Of a stretch of DNA of 50,356 nucleotides, positions 7,253-14,875 are shown piece by piece. A program made the translations under genes and the position numbers. The notes under the pieces were generated by a model. That model was not told the origin of the DNA and did no database searches. It saw only the letters and a list, made by a program, of their open reading frames with translations. The first letter of the stretch is position 1. Each line of letters begins with the position of its first letter. Origin of the DNA: Scatomorpha gallistercoris (GTDB lineage Bacteria > Bacillota > Clostridia > Oscillospirales > Oscillospiraceae); assembly GCA_018713005.1 (NCBI GenBank), contig DVFX01000056.1, forward strand, positions 1 through 50,356, written 5' to 3'.

Positions 7253-7272
7253 TTTGTAAAATGTGCTAATAT
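7244..7272 (+). promoter_or_regulatory. Promoter of ruvCAB
   Basis: TTGATT (7244-7249), 17 nt, TAATAT (7267-7272) with TG one base upstream (extended -10). It overlaps the 3' end of the HAD gene. Confidence 0.6.
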
Positions 7273-7296
7273 ATTTCTTTGAAAGCTGGTGGAGCA

Positions 7297-7809
7297 GTGC
7301 GGATACTGGGCATAGACCCCGGAGTTGCAACGGTGGGTTTCGGGGTTATAGACGCGGAGCGCGGCAAACAGCGGTTTGTCAGCTGCGGCGTCATAACCAC
7401 CCCGGCGGGGACGTCGCTCTCCAGCCGCTTGGACAGAATCTATGCCGACCTCGGCGAGCTTATAACGACCTTCAACCCGGATGCCGCCGCCGTCGAGGAG
7501 CTGTTCTTCAACACCAATATAACTACTGGCATTTCCGTGGCGGAGGGCAGGGGAGTGATACTGCTCGCTTGCTTCCACGCCGGGGTGCCCATCTATGAAT
7601 ATACGCCGCTGCAGGTTAAGCAGGCCGTGGTCGGCTATGGCCGGGCCGAGAAGCGCCAGGTCATAGACATGGTGCGGCGCATTTTGAATCTTAAGAGCGC
7701 GCCTAAGCCGGACGACGCCGCCGACGCGGTGGCGATTGCCCTGTGCCACGCGCGCAGCGCCACGAGTCAGCTGCTGCGGCAAGGAGGAAACGGATGTATT
7801 ATCATTTAG
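7297..7809 (+). CDS. ruvC: Crossover junction endodeoxyribonuclease RuvC
   Basis: RuvC cleaves Holliday junctions handed over by RuvAB. From GTG 7297 the protein is 170 residues and begins MRILGIDPG, the standard RuvC N-terminus. Catalytic acids are Asp7, Glu67/68 (VEELFF) and the Asp cluster at 139-143 (PDDAADAVAIA), spaced as in E. coli RuvC. GGTGGAG lies only 2 nt before GTG; the upstream TTG 7279 adds six residues without a better site. ruvC overlaps ruvA by 16 nt, so translation is coupled. Confidence 0.95.
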   Translation: MRILGIDPGVATVGFGVIDAERGKQRFVSCGVITTPAGTSLSSRLDRIYADLGELITTFNPDAAAVEELFFNTNITTGISVAEGRGVILLACFHAGVPIYEYTPLQVKQAVVGYGRAEKRQVIDMVRRILNLKSAPKPDDAADAVAIALCHARSATSQLLRQGGNGCIII

Positions 7810-8393
7810 AGGGTACAATAGCCGAGCTGGGGAACAACTACGCGGTGATTGACTGCAGCGGCGTCGGTTATGAGTTGAACGTGAGCCTGTTCACCCTCTC
7901 GCAGTTAAAGGCCGGGGAAAAGGCAAAGCTATATGTCGCGGAGTCCATAAAGGAGGACGCTTTCGACCTCTACGGCTTTACCTCGAAGAGTGAGAAGCGC
8001 ATGTTCCAGCTGCTTATAAGCGTATCCGGTGTCGGCCCCAAAGCCGCGCTGAGCATACTTTCCAGCTCTACGCCGGAGACCTTGTCCATGGCCATCCTGT
8101 CCGGAGACGAGAAGGCCCTCACGGTGGCCCAGGGCATAGGCAAGAAGATTGCCCAGCGCGTTATATATGAACTCAAGGACAAGATAGCCAAGGAGTCCGG
8201 TGCAATACCGGTCCAATCTGTCGGCGCAAAGCCCGGCGTCGTGTCCTCGGACAAGCTCTCGGACGCCGCAGCAGCGCTCGGCGTGCTTGGCTACAGCGCG
8301 AGCGAGATAAACGCCGCGCTGCGCGGAGTGGACACGGATGCGCTCGACGCCGAGGGAATAATTAAGGCCGCATTGAAGAACATGATGAAGTGA
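7794..8393 (+). CDS. ruvA: Holliday junction branch migration protein RuvA
   Basis: RuvA binds the four-way junction and loads the RuvB motors. The 199-residue product has the N-terminal OB fold (about 1-63, starting MYYHLEGTIAEL), two helix-hairpin-helix motifs (ISVSGVGPKAALSIL and VAQGIGKKIAQRVIYEL) and the C-terminal RuvB-binding domain (about 150-199, ending IIKAALKNMMK). Start ATG 7794 has AAGGAGG 6 nt upstream inside ruvC; longer in-frame starts lack this. Middle gene of the ruvCAB operon. Confidence 0.96.
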   Translation: MYYHLEGTIAELGNNYAVIDCSGVGYELNVSLFTLSQLKAGEKAKLYVAESIKEDAFDLYGFTSKSEKRMFQLLISVSGVGPKAALSILSSSTPETLSMAILSGDEKALTVAQGIGKKIAQRVIYELKDKIAKESGAIPVQSVGAKPGVVSSDKLSDAAAALGVLGYSASEINAALRGVDTDALDAEGIIKAALKNMMK

Positions 8394-8403
8394 GGTGCCG
8401 GGC

Positions 8404-9444
8404 GTGAGTATCAGTTTTTCCACAGAGGACGAGGAGAGGCTCGTAACCTCGACAACCATACTGCCCGAGGACGCAGGAGAGGCGTCGCTGAGGCCCAGAA
8501 CGCTCGACGAGTACATCGGCCAGGAAAAGGCCAAGGACAACCTTCGCGTGTTCATACAGGCCGCCAAAATGCGCGGCGAGTCGCTTGACCATGTCCTTCT
8601 CCACGGCCCGCCCGGCCTCGGTAAAACGACGCTGGCCGGTATAATTGCCAACGAGATGGGCGTCAATCTGCGTATCACTTCCGGCCCGTCCATCGAAAAG
8701 GCGGGTGACCTCGCGGCGCTGCTGACCAACCTGCAGGAGAACGACATCCTGTTCGTCGACGAGATACACCGCCTTGACCGCGCGGTAGAGGAGATACTTT
8801 ACCCGGCGATGGAGGACTTCGCCATCGACATAATTATAGGCAAGGGGCCGAGCGCCAACTCTATACGCCTGGATTTGCCGCACTTCACGCTCATAGGCGC
8901 GACAACGCGCTCCGGACAGCTAACCGCGCCGCTGCGAGACAGGTTCGGCGTTACGCTGCGCTTGGAGCTCTACACACCGGATGAGCTGGCGCGAATAGTT
9001 ACCCGCAGCGCAGGAATACTGGGTATAGACATAGAGCCCGACGGCGCGTACGAGATAGCTTCACGCTCGCGTGGTACGCCGCGTATAGCCAACCGCATGC
9101 TACGGCGGGTGCGCGACTTCGCCCAGGTCAGGGCCGACGGCGTCATTACAAAGGACGTGGCCAACGACGCCCTGCTTCGCCTCGAGGTGGACAAGGCGGG
9201 ACTTGATGCCTTGGACAGGCGGATGCTGAAGAGTATAATCGAGGCATACGGAGGCGGCCCGGTCGGCCTTGAGACGCTTGCGGCCACCATCAACGAGGAG
9301 GCTGTCACGCTTGAGGACGTCTACGAGCCGTATTTGCTCCAGCAGGGCTACCTTACGAGGACTCCCCGCGGACGCTGCGTGACAAGGAAAGCCTGCGAGC
9401 ATTTGGGGTTAAACTATGTCGGGCAAGAGAAAATGGAGTTATAA
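8404..9444 (+). CDS. ruvB: Holliday junction branch migration ATPase RuvB
   Basis: RuvB is the hexameric AAA+ motor of branch migration. The protein (346 residues) has Walker A GPPGLGKT (68-75), Walker B FVDEIHR (Asp119-Glu120), sensor ATTRSG and a C-terminal winged helix with GGGPVGLETLAATI. GTG 8404 is favoured because GAGGTG lies 6 nt upstream; GTG 8395 would overlap that site. The start is 10 nt after the ruvA stop. No clear terminator follows before the next promoter. Confidence 0.96.
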   Translation: MSISFSTEDEERLVTSTTILPEDAGEASLRPRTLDEYIGQEKAKDNLRVFIQAAKMRGESLDHVLLHGPPGLGKTTLAGIIANEMGVNLRITSGPSIEKAGDLAALLTNLQENDILFVDEIHRLDRAVEEILYPAMEDFAIDIIIGKGPSANSIRLDLPHFTLIGATTRSGQLTAPLRDRFGVTLRLELYTPDELARIVTRSAGILGIDIEPDGAYEIASRSRGTPRIANRMLRRVRDFAQVRADGVITKDVANDALLRLEVDKAGLDALDRRMLKSIIEAYGGGPVGLETLAATINEEAVTLEDVYEPYLLQQGYLTRTPRGRCVTRKACEHLGLNYVGQEKMEL

Positions 9445-9520
9445 ATGGGAATACAAGGAAACGGCGTTGTGAAAAAACCCAAACCAACCAGCTTTTTTGC
9501 TCAAAATTTTAGAATTTAGC

Positions 9521-9548
9521 TTGACTTTCCAGAAGCTTGTAATATAAT
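9521..9548 (+). promoter_or_regulatory. Sigma-A promoter of the sigma-factor gene
   Basis: TTGACT (9521-9526), a 16-nt spacer and TATAAT (9543-9548). The predicted leader is about 20 nt and contains no Shine-Dalgarno-like purine run before ATG 9577. Confidence 0.7.
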
Positions 9549-9576
9549 TTATTTGTATGTATGATTTGGTCGTGTT

Positions 9577-10215
9577 ATGACGGACTATTCTTATCTCTCG
9601 CAATTGAATGACGAGGAGCTCTGGCGCCTTACTGTCTCGGGCGACGCCCGTGCCGAGGAGGAGCTGATAGAGCGGTATACGCGTCTGGTCAGAATCTGCG
9701 CCAGGCCGTATTTCCTCGCCGGTGGGGACAGCGAAGATCTGACTCAGGAGGGCCTGATGGGGCTGCTGAACGCGATGCGCAGTTACGAGCCTGATTCAGG
9801 GACGCCGTTTAGGCCTTTCGCCGAAGTCTGTATACGCAACCGCATACTGGAAGCCGTTAGATCCGCATCAAGGAAAAAACATGACCCGCTCAACGGCGGA
9901 GTGTCGTTGGAATATGTAATCCTCTCAGAAGAAGAATCCCGGCAGCCTTTGGAATTGCAGCCGGAGGTTTTCAGTCGTTCGCCCGAAGAACAGGTACTGG
10001 CACGAGAGAGCGAAAAAGAGTTTTATTCCACGTTTTCACGGTGCTTGTCCTCCTTCGAGACGGAGGTGCTTTTCCGCTTCCTTGACGGACTGTCTTACCG
10101 GCAGATAGCTGCCGAGGTGGGCAGGACGGAGAAGGCCGTCGACAATGCAGTACAGCGGATTCGCCGCAAGTTGGCGAGGCAGAAAACTTTTATTGGCGAC
10201 ATCAGCAGAAGCTGA
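9577..10215 (+). CDS. Sigma-70 family RNA polymerase sigma factor, SigH-like
   Basis: The 212-residue protein contains sigma region 2 (about 22-95: DLTQEGLMGLLNAMRSYEP and FRPFAEVCIRNRILEAVR, the -10 binding and core contact helices) and a region 4 helix-turn-helix (about 155-205: FLDGLSYRQIAAEVGRTEKAVDNAVQRIRRKL). Length and layout resemble SigH (Spo0H) of Bacillota, which drives early sporulation and stationary-phase genes; I infer that role in this sporulator. Regions 1.2 and 3 are absent or reduced. No Shine-Dalgarno precedes ATG 9577, which is unusual in this window. The zinc-ribbon gene follows 44 nt later and may be co-transcribed. Confidence 0.85.
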   Translation: MTDYSYLSQLNDEELWRLTVSGDARAEEELIERYTRLVRICARPYFLAGGDSEDLTQEGLMGLLNAMRSYEPDSGTPFRPFAEVCIRNRILEAVRSASRKKHDPLNGGVSLEYVILSEEESRQPLELQPEVFSRSPEEQVLARESEKEFYSTFSRCLSSFETEVLFRFLDGLSYRQIAAEVGRTEKAVDNAVQRIRRKLARQKTFIGDISRS

Positions 10216-10259
10216 ACGCATAAAACCGAAAGGTAAATTTTCTAAAGAGAGGGTACAAC

Positions 10260-10547
10260 ATGTTCGAAGACAAAGTTCTAGTTTGCAAGGAATGCGGCAA
10301 GGAGTTCGTATTCACAGCCGGTGAGCAGGAGTTCTACGCCGAGCGCGGTTTCCAGAACGAGCCGCAGCGCTGCAAGCCCTGCCGCGACGCCCGCAAGAAC
10401 GCGGCCCGCGGCCCGCGCGAGTATTTCACCGCGACCTGCGCCATGTGCGGTGGCGAGGCCCGTGTCCCCTTCGAGCCGAAGAGCGACCGCCCTGTCTACT
10501 GCAGCGAGTGCTTTGCTAAGATACGCGAGCAGCAGAACAACGCCTGA
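10260..10547 (+). CDS. Small zinc-ribbon protein
   Basis: The 95-residue protein has two treble-clef-like halves with four CxxC knuckles: CKECGKEF (about 9-12), CKPC (about 38-41), CAMC (about 60-63) and CSEC (about 80-83). It matches the probable zinc-ribbon family (zf-trcl plus a second CxxC...CxxC ribbon) common in Clostridia; molecular role unknown. ATG 10260 follows AGAGAGGG. It is preceded by the sigma gene and followed by a strong terminator, so it probably ends that transcript. Confidence 0.82.
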   Translation: MFEDKVLVCKECGKEFVFTAGEQEFYAERGFQNEPQRCKPCRDARKNAARGPREYFTATCAMCGGEARVPFEPKSDRPVYCSECFAKIREQQNNA

Positions 10548-10568
10548 GCTGCCACAAGATTGTAAGAG

Positions 10569-10606
10569 ACGGCCGGGACGCCAAGTACGGCCCGGCCGTT
10601 TTTCTT
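10569..10606 (+). terminator. Terminator after the zinc-ribbon gene
   Basis: A 9-bp GC stem ACGGCCGGG / CCCGGCCGT (10569-10577 with 10591-10599) followed by TTTTTCTT. Confidence 0.85.
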
Positions 10607-10636
10607 AAACGTTCATCTACCACGGAGGTACAATAA

Positions 10637-10837
10637 ATGGATATCAAGCGAGACACTTTGATCGCCGACATCATCGAAGAGTGCCCGCAGGCCATGCCTG
10701 CTTTTATGGCCATCGGAATGCACTGCATGGGCTGCGCCCTCGCCAGCGGCGAGACTGTCGAGCAGGCCTGCTATGTGCATGAGGTAGACCCGGACGCCTT
10801 CCTTGAGAAGCTCAAGGAATACCTGGCTACCGTGTGA
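10637..10837 (+). CDS. DUF1858-type redox-disulfide domain protein
   Basis: The 66 residues form one DUF1858 domain (the family also described as hybrid-cluster-protein-associated redox disulfide): TLIADIIEECPQAMPAFMAIGMHCMGCALASGET, with the CxxC in HCMGC. Such proteins are small, probably thiol-redox or metal-binding, with no firm function. ATG 10637 has GGAGG about 9 nt upstream. It stands between two terminators with no promoter recognised in the 30 nt before it, so it may depend on read-through. Confidence 0.85.
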   Translation: MDIKRDTLIADIIEECPQAMPAFMAIGMHCMGCALASGETVEQACYVHEVDPDAFLEKLKEYLATV

Positions 10838-10844
10838 GGATAGG

Positions 10845-10876
10845 GCCGGTCGTTCTCGACCGGCTTTATTTTTAAT
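10845..10876 (+). terminator. Terminator after the DUF1858 gene, abutting trmK
   Basis: An 8-bp stem GCCGGTCG / CGACCGGC (10845-10852 with 10857-10864), 4-nt loop TTCT, then TTTATTTTTAATT. The trmK start codon is only 17 nt beyond the stem. Confidence 0.8.
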
Positions 10877-10881
10877 TGCCT

Positions 10882-11571
10882 ATGTACAAGACGAACCTGA
10901 CGCCGCGCCTGGCGCTCTGCGCACGTTACGCCGAGGGGGCGCATCTGCTTGCGGACGTGGGAACAGACCACGGCTATCTGCCGATAAGCCTGCTCATGCA
11001 CGGAAAAATAGATGCTGCCGTCGCCGCTGACATAAACCCCGGCCCGCTCTCCGCCGCCAGACGGCACGCCGCTGAAGCCGGGTACGAGGACAAACTGCGC
11101 TTCGAGTGCTGTGACGGCCTGGATTTTCCCGGAGCGGATTCCTGCGACGCGGTTGTCTGCGCTGGTATGGGCGGCGAGACGATAATGGGAATACTCTCCC
11201 GCGCGCCGTGGACAAAGGACGGCGCCAGGCTGATATTGCAGCCTCAGTCCAAGCTGGACGAGCTATGCCTCTGGCTTCGGGAGAACGGCTACGGCATATT
11301 CGACGCCGCCGTCGTTTCAGAGGGCAGGCGGATGTATATCGTATTGCTCTGCCGGGGAGAACGCTCGGAGGCGACATACGCCGAGGAGGTCTTGGCGGCC
11401 TCCGGCGACCCGCTGCTCGAAGGCTGGGCCGGAGCGCGCATAGCGAGGATAGAGAAGGCGTTGTCCGGCATGCTGAAAGGCTCAGGCTCCGAAGCTGAGG
11501 CCGACGCTGCGCGCAGCACGCTTTCACGGCTTGAACAATACGCAAATCTACAGCCAGGAGGGAAACTATGA
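10882..11571 (+). CDS. trmK: tRNA (adenine(22)-N(1))-methyltransferase TrmK
   Basis: TrmK methylates A22 in the D-arm of tRNA with SAM. The 229-residue protein has the SAM site LADVGTDHGYLPISL (about 25-39), DAVVCAGMGGETIMGIL (a family hallmark) and LILQPQSKLDELCLWL, then a coiled C-terminal domain. Position before a Nif3-family gene is the classical trmK-yqfO pair of Firmicutes. ATG 10882 is the first methionine. No Shine-Dalgarno is visible because the preceding terminator occupies that space; TTG 10876 has none either. It overlaps the next gene by 4 nt (ATGA). Confidence 0.93.
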   Translation: MYKTNLTPRLALCARYAEGAHLLADVGTDHGYLPISLLMHGKIDAAVAADINPGPLSAARRHAAEAGYEDKLRFECCDGLDFPGADSCDAVVCAGMGGETIMGILSRAPWTKDGARLILQPQSKLDELCLWLRENGYGIFDAAVVSEGRRMYIVLLCRGERSEATYAEEVLAASGDPLLEGWAGARIARIEKALSGMLKGSGSEAEADAARSTLSRLEQYANLQPGGKL

Positions 11572-12338
11572 CCACTGTTAAAGACATATTCGGCTTCCTT
11601 TGCGAGAAGGCGCCGCTTGAGACGCAGCTGAGCTTTGATAACGCCGGATTTCTCTGCGGCGACCTGAACACGCCGGTAACCAAGGTCGTGACGGCCCTGG
11701 ACATAACCGATAAGGTCATAGAAGAGGCCGCAGGATACGGCGCCGAGCTCGTGGTCTCGCACCACCCGATGTGCTTCACGCCTATAAAGAGCGTCACTAC
11801 AGATGACCTCACCGGGCGCAAATTCGCCGCGCTGCTTTCGAGAGGCATGTCGGCTATCTGCATGCATACCAACCTGGATGCCGCTAAGGACGGCGTAAAC
11901 GACGCCCTGTGCGCCGCCCTGGGCGCGGAGAACCTGGGCCTGCTGGAGCCCGAGGATACCATAAGCCGGCTGTGCCGTTTTAACGAGGCCATGGATTTCA
12001 GCGCCTTCCTTGCGCATGTGAAGTCGGCATTGAACGCCAACGGCCTGCGCTATGCCGGGCCGGAGAAGCCGGTACGGCTCTTCGGTATCTGCGGCGGCTC
12101 CGGCGGCGACTCCATTATGGCCGCGAAGCAGCGCGGCTGCGACGCCTTTGTCACGGCAGATGTTAAGCACCACCAGTTCATCTGGGCCGATGAGTTGGAC
12201 ATAGACGTAGTAGACGCAGGACACTTCAGCACGGAGAACGTGGTTGTCCCCGTGTTGGCAAATTGGATATCTGAGCGCTTCCCAGATGTAGAGGTGCGCA
12301 TAGCAGAGAGCTATACGCAGCCGGAAAAGTTTTTCTAA
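11568..12338 (+). CDS. Nif3-like dinuclear metal-centre protein
   Basis: The 256-residue protein belongs to the NIF3/YqfO family: hexameric toroids with a two-metal site of uncertain function, sometimes linked to GTP cyclohydrolase-like or RNA-related roles. Metal ligands visible are VVSHHPM (His-His), MHTNLDAAKDG and the late DAGHFSTE. It is the short form without the PII-like insertion found in some Firmicutes YqfO proteins. It starts at ATG 11568 behind AGGAGGG, overlaps trmK by 4 nt and ends at a bidirectional terminator. Confidence 0.92.
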   Translation: MTTVKDIFGFLCEKAPLETQLSFDNAGFLCGDLNTPVTKVVTALDITDKVIEEAAGYGAELVVSHHPMCFTPIKSVTTDDLTGRKFAALLSRGMSAICMHTNLDAAKDGVNDALCAALGAENLGLLEPEDTISRLCRFNEAMDFSAFLAHVKSALNANGLRYAGPEKPVRLFGICGGSGGDSIMAAKQRGCDAFVTADVKHHQFIWADELDIDVVDAGHFSTENVVVPVLANWISERFPDVEVRIAESYTQPEKFF

Positions 12339-12345
12339 CCGCAGT

Positions 12346-12379
12346 AAAAAGCCGCAGAGCTCAGCTCTGCGGCTTTTTT
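12346..12379. terminator. Bidirectional terminator between nif3 and csoR
   Basis: A 10-bp stem GCCGCAGAGC / GCTCTGCGGC (12351-12360 with 12364-12373), with AAAAA before and TTTTTT after, serving both converging transcripts. Confidence 0.88.
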
Positions 12380-12651
12380 CAATAGTTTGCGAAACGCTCT
12401 ACAGCCTTTGTAAAGCTCTCTATTGTCTTATCGGCGTCACCGTTTTCGATGCCGTCGCGCACGCAGTGCTTGATGTGGCCCTCCAGCACCACCTGTCCGG
12501 CCTTGTGCAGCGCGCTCTTCGCGGCGTTTATCTGCGCGAGTATGTCCTCACAGGGTACGTCCTCGTCAATCATGCGGTCTATGGCCTGCACTTGGCCTAT
12601 TATGCGTTTGAACCGCCTGTGCAGGTTATCCGAATCCATGCACTGTCTCAT
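12379..12651 (-). CDS. csoR: CsoR-family metal-sensing repressor
   Basis: The 90-residue helical repressor has the copper-sensor ligand set Cys34 (VPCEDI), His59 and Cys63 (EGHIKHC), with the 25 and 4 residue spacing seen in copper-responsive CsoR. This supports Cu(I) sensing over the nickel (RcnR) or formaldehyde (FrmR) branches. Start ATG 12651 has GGAGG 7 nt upstream; TTG 12669 would overlap the preceding gene by 4 nt without a ribosome site. It is last in a long minus-strand run. No copper exporter is adjacent, so its target is probably elsewhere in the genome. Confidence 0.88.
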   Translation of the reverse strand: MRQCMDSDNLHRRFKRIIGQVQAIDRMIDEDVPCEDILAQINAAKSALHKAGQVVLEGHIKHCVRDGIENGDADKTIESFTKAVERFANY

Positions 12652-12665
12652 GTCCAAACCTCCAG

Positions 12666-13337
12666 TCAATCGTCGTCAAGCACGCGCAGTCCGACAACCG
12701 AAGAGATGGGAAGGGAGAAAGCTATCGCCCCGGCCGGAGTGTCAACTCCGCAGCGCTCCGAGATGGCGCGCATTATTGCCGCCTTCTCGGCGGATTTGGA
12801 GACAATCAGGACGACTTCCTTCTCGTCCGCGAGAGAGACGCCCAGAAACTTTTCGCTGAGCTTTCCTCCGGTGCCCTTCGCGTGCAGCACTGTGCCGCCG
12901 GCAGCCCCGGCAGAGCGCGCGGCGTCCATTACGGGGTCTGTGTGTCCTTCGTTTATCACGGCCATGATGAGCTCGTGCTCAAATTTAAGCTCGGGCGCAG
13001 AGCTGTCAGGGGCCGCGCCGCCGGATATGAATGCCAAAGTACGTCCACCTCCTACACTTTTAATCGGTATGGCAAGCATTATGCCGTTCCCGGGTACGTC
13101 TATGAAGAGCTTGCGCTTAGCTGCGCGCATAAGCTGATGGGTCATGTCGCCGCCGGCCACCGTGACCAGCAGTGTCTTGTCTGTGGCTTCCAGGCCGTAC
13201 AGGTCAAGCACCTCGCTGGTGGCGGTTCCGCGCGCCAGCATTGCCAGCACCATTGGCAGCTTGTGACTTTCAAAAAGCTCGGCTGTGAGCTTTGCCCTGC
13301 TGCGGTCTACAATGACCGCCACTAAGTTTAGTATCAT
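12666..13337 (-). CDS. Tandem PII-like protein, partner of DUF1538
   Basis: The 223 residues read as two ferredoxin-like PII domains: about 1-95 (MILNLVAVIVDRSRA..., ending LFIDVPGNGIMLAIPI) and about 120-217. The second contains AGAAGGTVLHAKGTG (143-157), very like the region before the T-loop of GlnB/GlnK. PII proteins sense ATP/ADP, 2-oxoglutarate or other effectors and often gate a neighbouring membrane protein. ATG 13337 follows GGGAGGTG and overlaps the DUF1538 stop as ATGA, so the two are coupled. Ligand unknown; regulation of the DUF1538 protein is my inference. The canonical uridylylation Tyr is not evident. Confidence 0.72.
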   Translation of the reverse strand: MILNLVAVIVDRSRAKLTAELFESHKLPMVLAMLARGTATSEVLDLYGLEATDKTLLVTVAGGDMTHQLMRAAKRKLFIDVPGNGIMLAIPIKSVGGGRTLAFISGGAAPDSSAPELKFEHELIMAVINEGHTDPVMDAARSAGAAGGTVLHAKGTGGKLSEKFLGVSLADEKEVVLIVSKSAEKAAIMRAISERCGVDTPAGAIAFSLPISSVVGLRVLDDD

Positions 13338-14875
13338 TGCGCCACCTCCCACAGCTCGATGACATCGTCGCCGGCCGCTTCGACGGCCTCGGCGACGGCT
13401 TCGCGCCTGAGGCTATCTTTGTGAGCCTTGGCCTTGTATATGGCGCCCATTATCTGGACGGTGATGAGCGGCGTCATTGCGACCATCGCAACGAGTCCGA
13501 AGGCGTCCGTCATGACGTTCCCTCCGACAGCTTCGGCGGCGCCCATCGCCATAGGCAGCATAAATGTGGCGGTCATCGGTCCGCTGGCCACGCCGCCGGA
13601 GTCAAAGGCTATAGCGGTGAACATCTTCGGCACGAAGAAGCCGAGCGCCAGTGCTACCACATAACCGGGAACGAGGAACCAGAGTATATTGATGCCGGTC
13701 AGGACCCTGACCATGGCCAAACCGTTGGCGACGGCGATAGCGGCAGAAAGGCTGATGCCCATGGCCTTTTCGCTCACGGCGCCGGCGCTCATCTCCTCGA
13801 CCTGTTTGTTCAGGACATGTACGGCGGGCTCGGCGCGGATGATGAACCAGCCCATGACCATTGCGACCGGCACCAGCAGCCATTTGACTTCGCTGGATGC
13901 TATTTCACTGCCGAGCAGGGTGCCGAGCGACGAGAAGCCGACATTTACGCCTGTGAGGAATAGCACAAGCCCGACGTATGTATACAGTATACCTATAACT
14001 ATCTTCAGGAACGGTATCTTGCGAAGGTGCAGAGATATGACCTGAAAGACAAGGAATATCACAACGATGGGGGAGAGGGCCAAGGCCACCTCCAACATGT
14101 AATGCGGTATGGATGCGAGATAGCTGGTTCCGAGCTCAACGGTGTTGGCCCAGCTGGTGACGGTCTGCGCACCCATGGAGCTGCTCTCACTCTGATAGGC
14201 GAAGCCGAGCAGCAGCACAGCGAGTATCGGGCCTATGGAGCACAGGCCGACGAGGCCGAAGCTGTCGCTCTCAGCGTTCTTGTCGCTTCGTATGCTGGCC
14301 ACACCGACGCCGAGGGCCATGATGAACGGCACGGTCATGGGGCCGGTGGTGACGCCTCCGCTGTCGAAGGCAACGCTCAGGAAGTCGGGGTCGGAGAACG
14401 CGGCGAGTACAAACACGACGGCATAGAAGGCTATCAGCAGCCACTTGAGGTCTATACCCAGCAGGATACGTATCATGCTCACCACAAGGAAGAAGCCAAC
14501 GCCCACAGAGACAGTCAGCATAAGCACATAGGTGTTGATGTGAGGTACGTTGTTGGCCAGTACCTGCAAATCCGGCTCGGCTATCGTGATGGCGATGCCG
14601 AGAATAAAGCTGAGTATGACGATGAGCGGCACGTTCCTGGACTTTGTCATGCGTGAGCCCAGGTAGTTGCCGATTGGCGTCATGGACGCCTCGGTGCCGA
14701 GCGTAAATAGGCCCATGCCTATTATCAGGAAGAATACGGCTATTATAAAGGCCAGCATGAGGTCTGTGGATATAGGTACGAAAAAGAGGCACAGCAGCGC
14801 CACTATCAGCGCTATCGGCGCTACGGAAGCTATTGATTCGCGAAGTTTTTCACCCAGTATGGTCTTTATCTGCAT
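13334..14875 (-). CDS. DUF1538 membrane protein with internal duplication
   Basis: The 513-residue protein has about twelve hydrophobic helices. Two homologous halves are obvious: AFDSGGVTTGPMT (about 169-181) versus AFDSGGVASGPMT (423-435), AEPDLQVL versus AEPAVHVL, and DSFGLVGLCSIGPI versus DAFGLVAMVAMTPL. This is the DUF1538 family. The inverted-repeat-like layout and conserved FDSGG loops suggest a transporter or channel, but no substrate is known. ATG 14875 has GGGGG 7 nt upstream and overlaps the preceding O-antigen-ligase-like gene by 26 nt. Directly followed by the tandem PII-like gene. Confidence 0.88.
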   Translation of the reverse strand: MQIKTILGEKLRESIASVAPIALIVALLCLFFVPISTDLMLAFIIAVFFLIIGMGLFTLGTEASMTPIGNYLGSRMTKSRNVPLIVILSFILGIAITIAEPDLQVLANNVPHINTYVLMLTVSVGVGFFLVVSMIRILLGIDLKWLLIAFYAVVFVLAAFSDPDFLSVAFDSGGVTTGPMTVPFIMALGVGVASIRSDKNAESDSFGLVGLCSIGPILAVLLLGFAYQSESSSMGAQTVTSWANTVELGTSYLASIPHYMLEVALALSPIVVIFLVFQVISLHLRKIPFLKIVIGILYTYVGLVLFLTGVNVGFSSLGTLLGSEIASSEVKWLLVPVAMVMGWFIIRAEPAVHVLNKQVEEMSAGAVSEKAMGISLSAAIAVANGLAMVRVLTGINILWFLVPGYVVALALGFFVPKMFTAIAFDSGGVASGPMTATFMLPMAMGAAEAVGGNVMTDAFGLVAMVAMTPLITVQIMGAIYKAKAHKDSLRREAVAEAVEAAGDDVIELWEVAQ

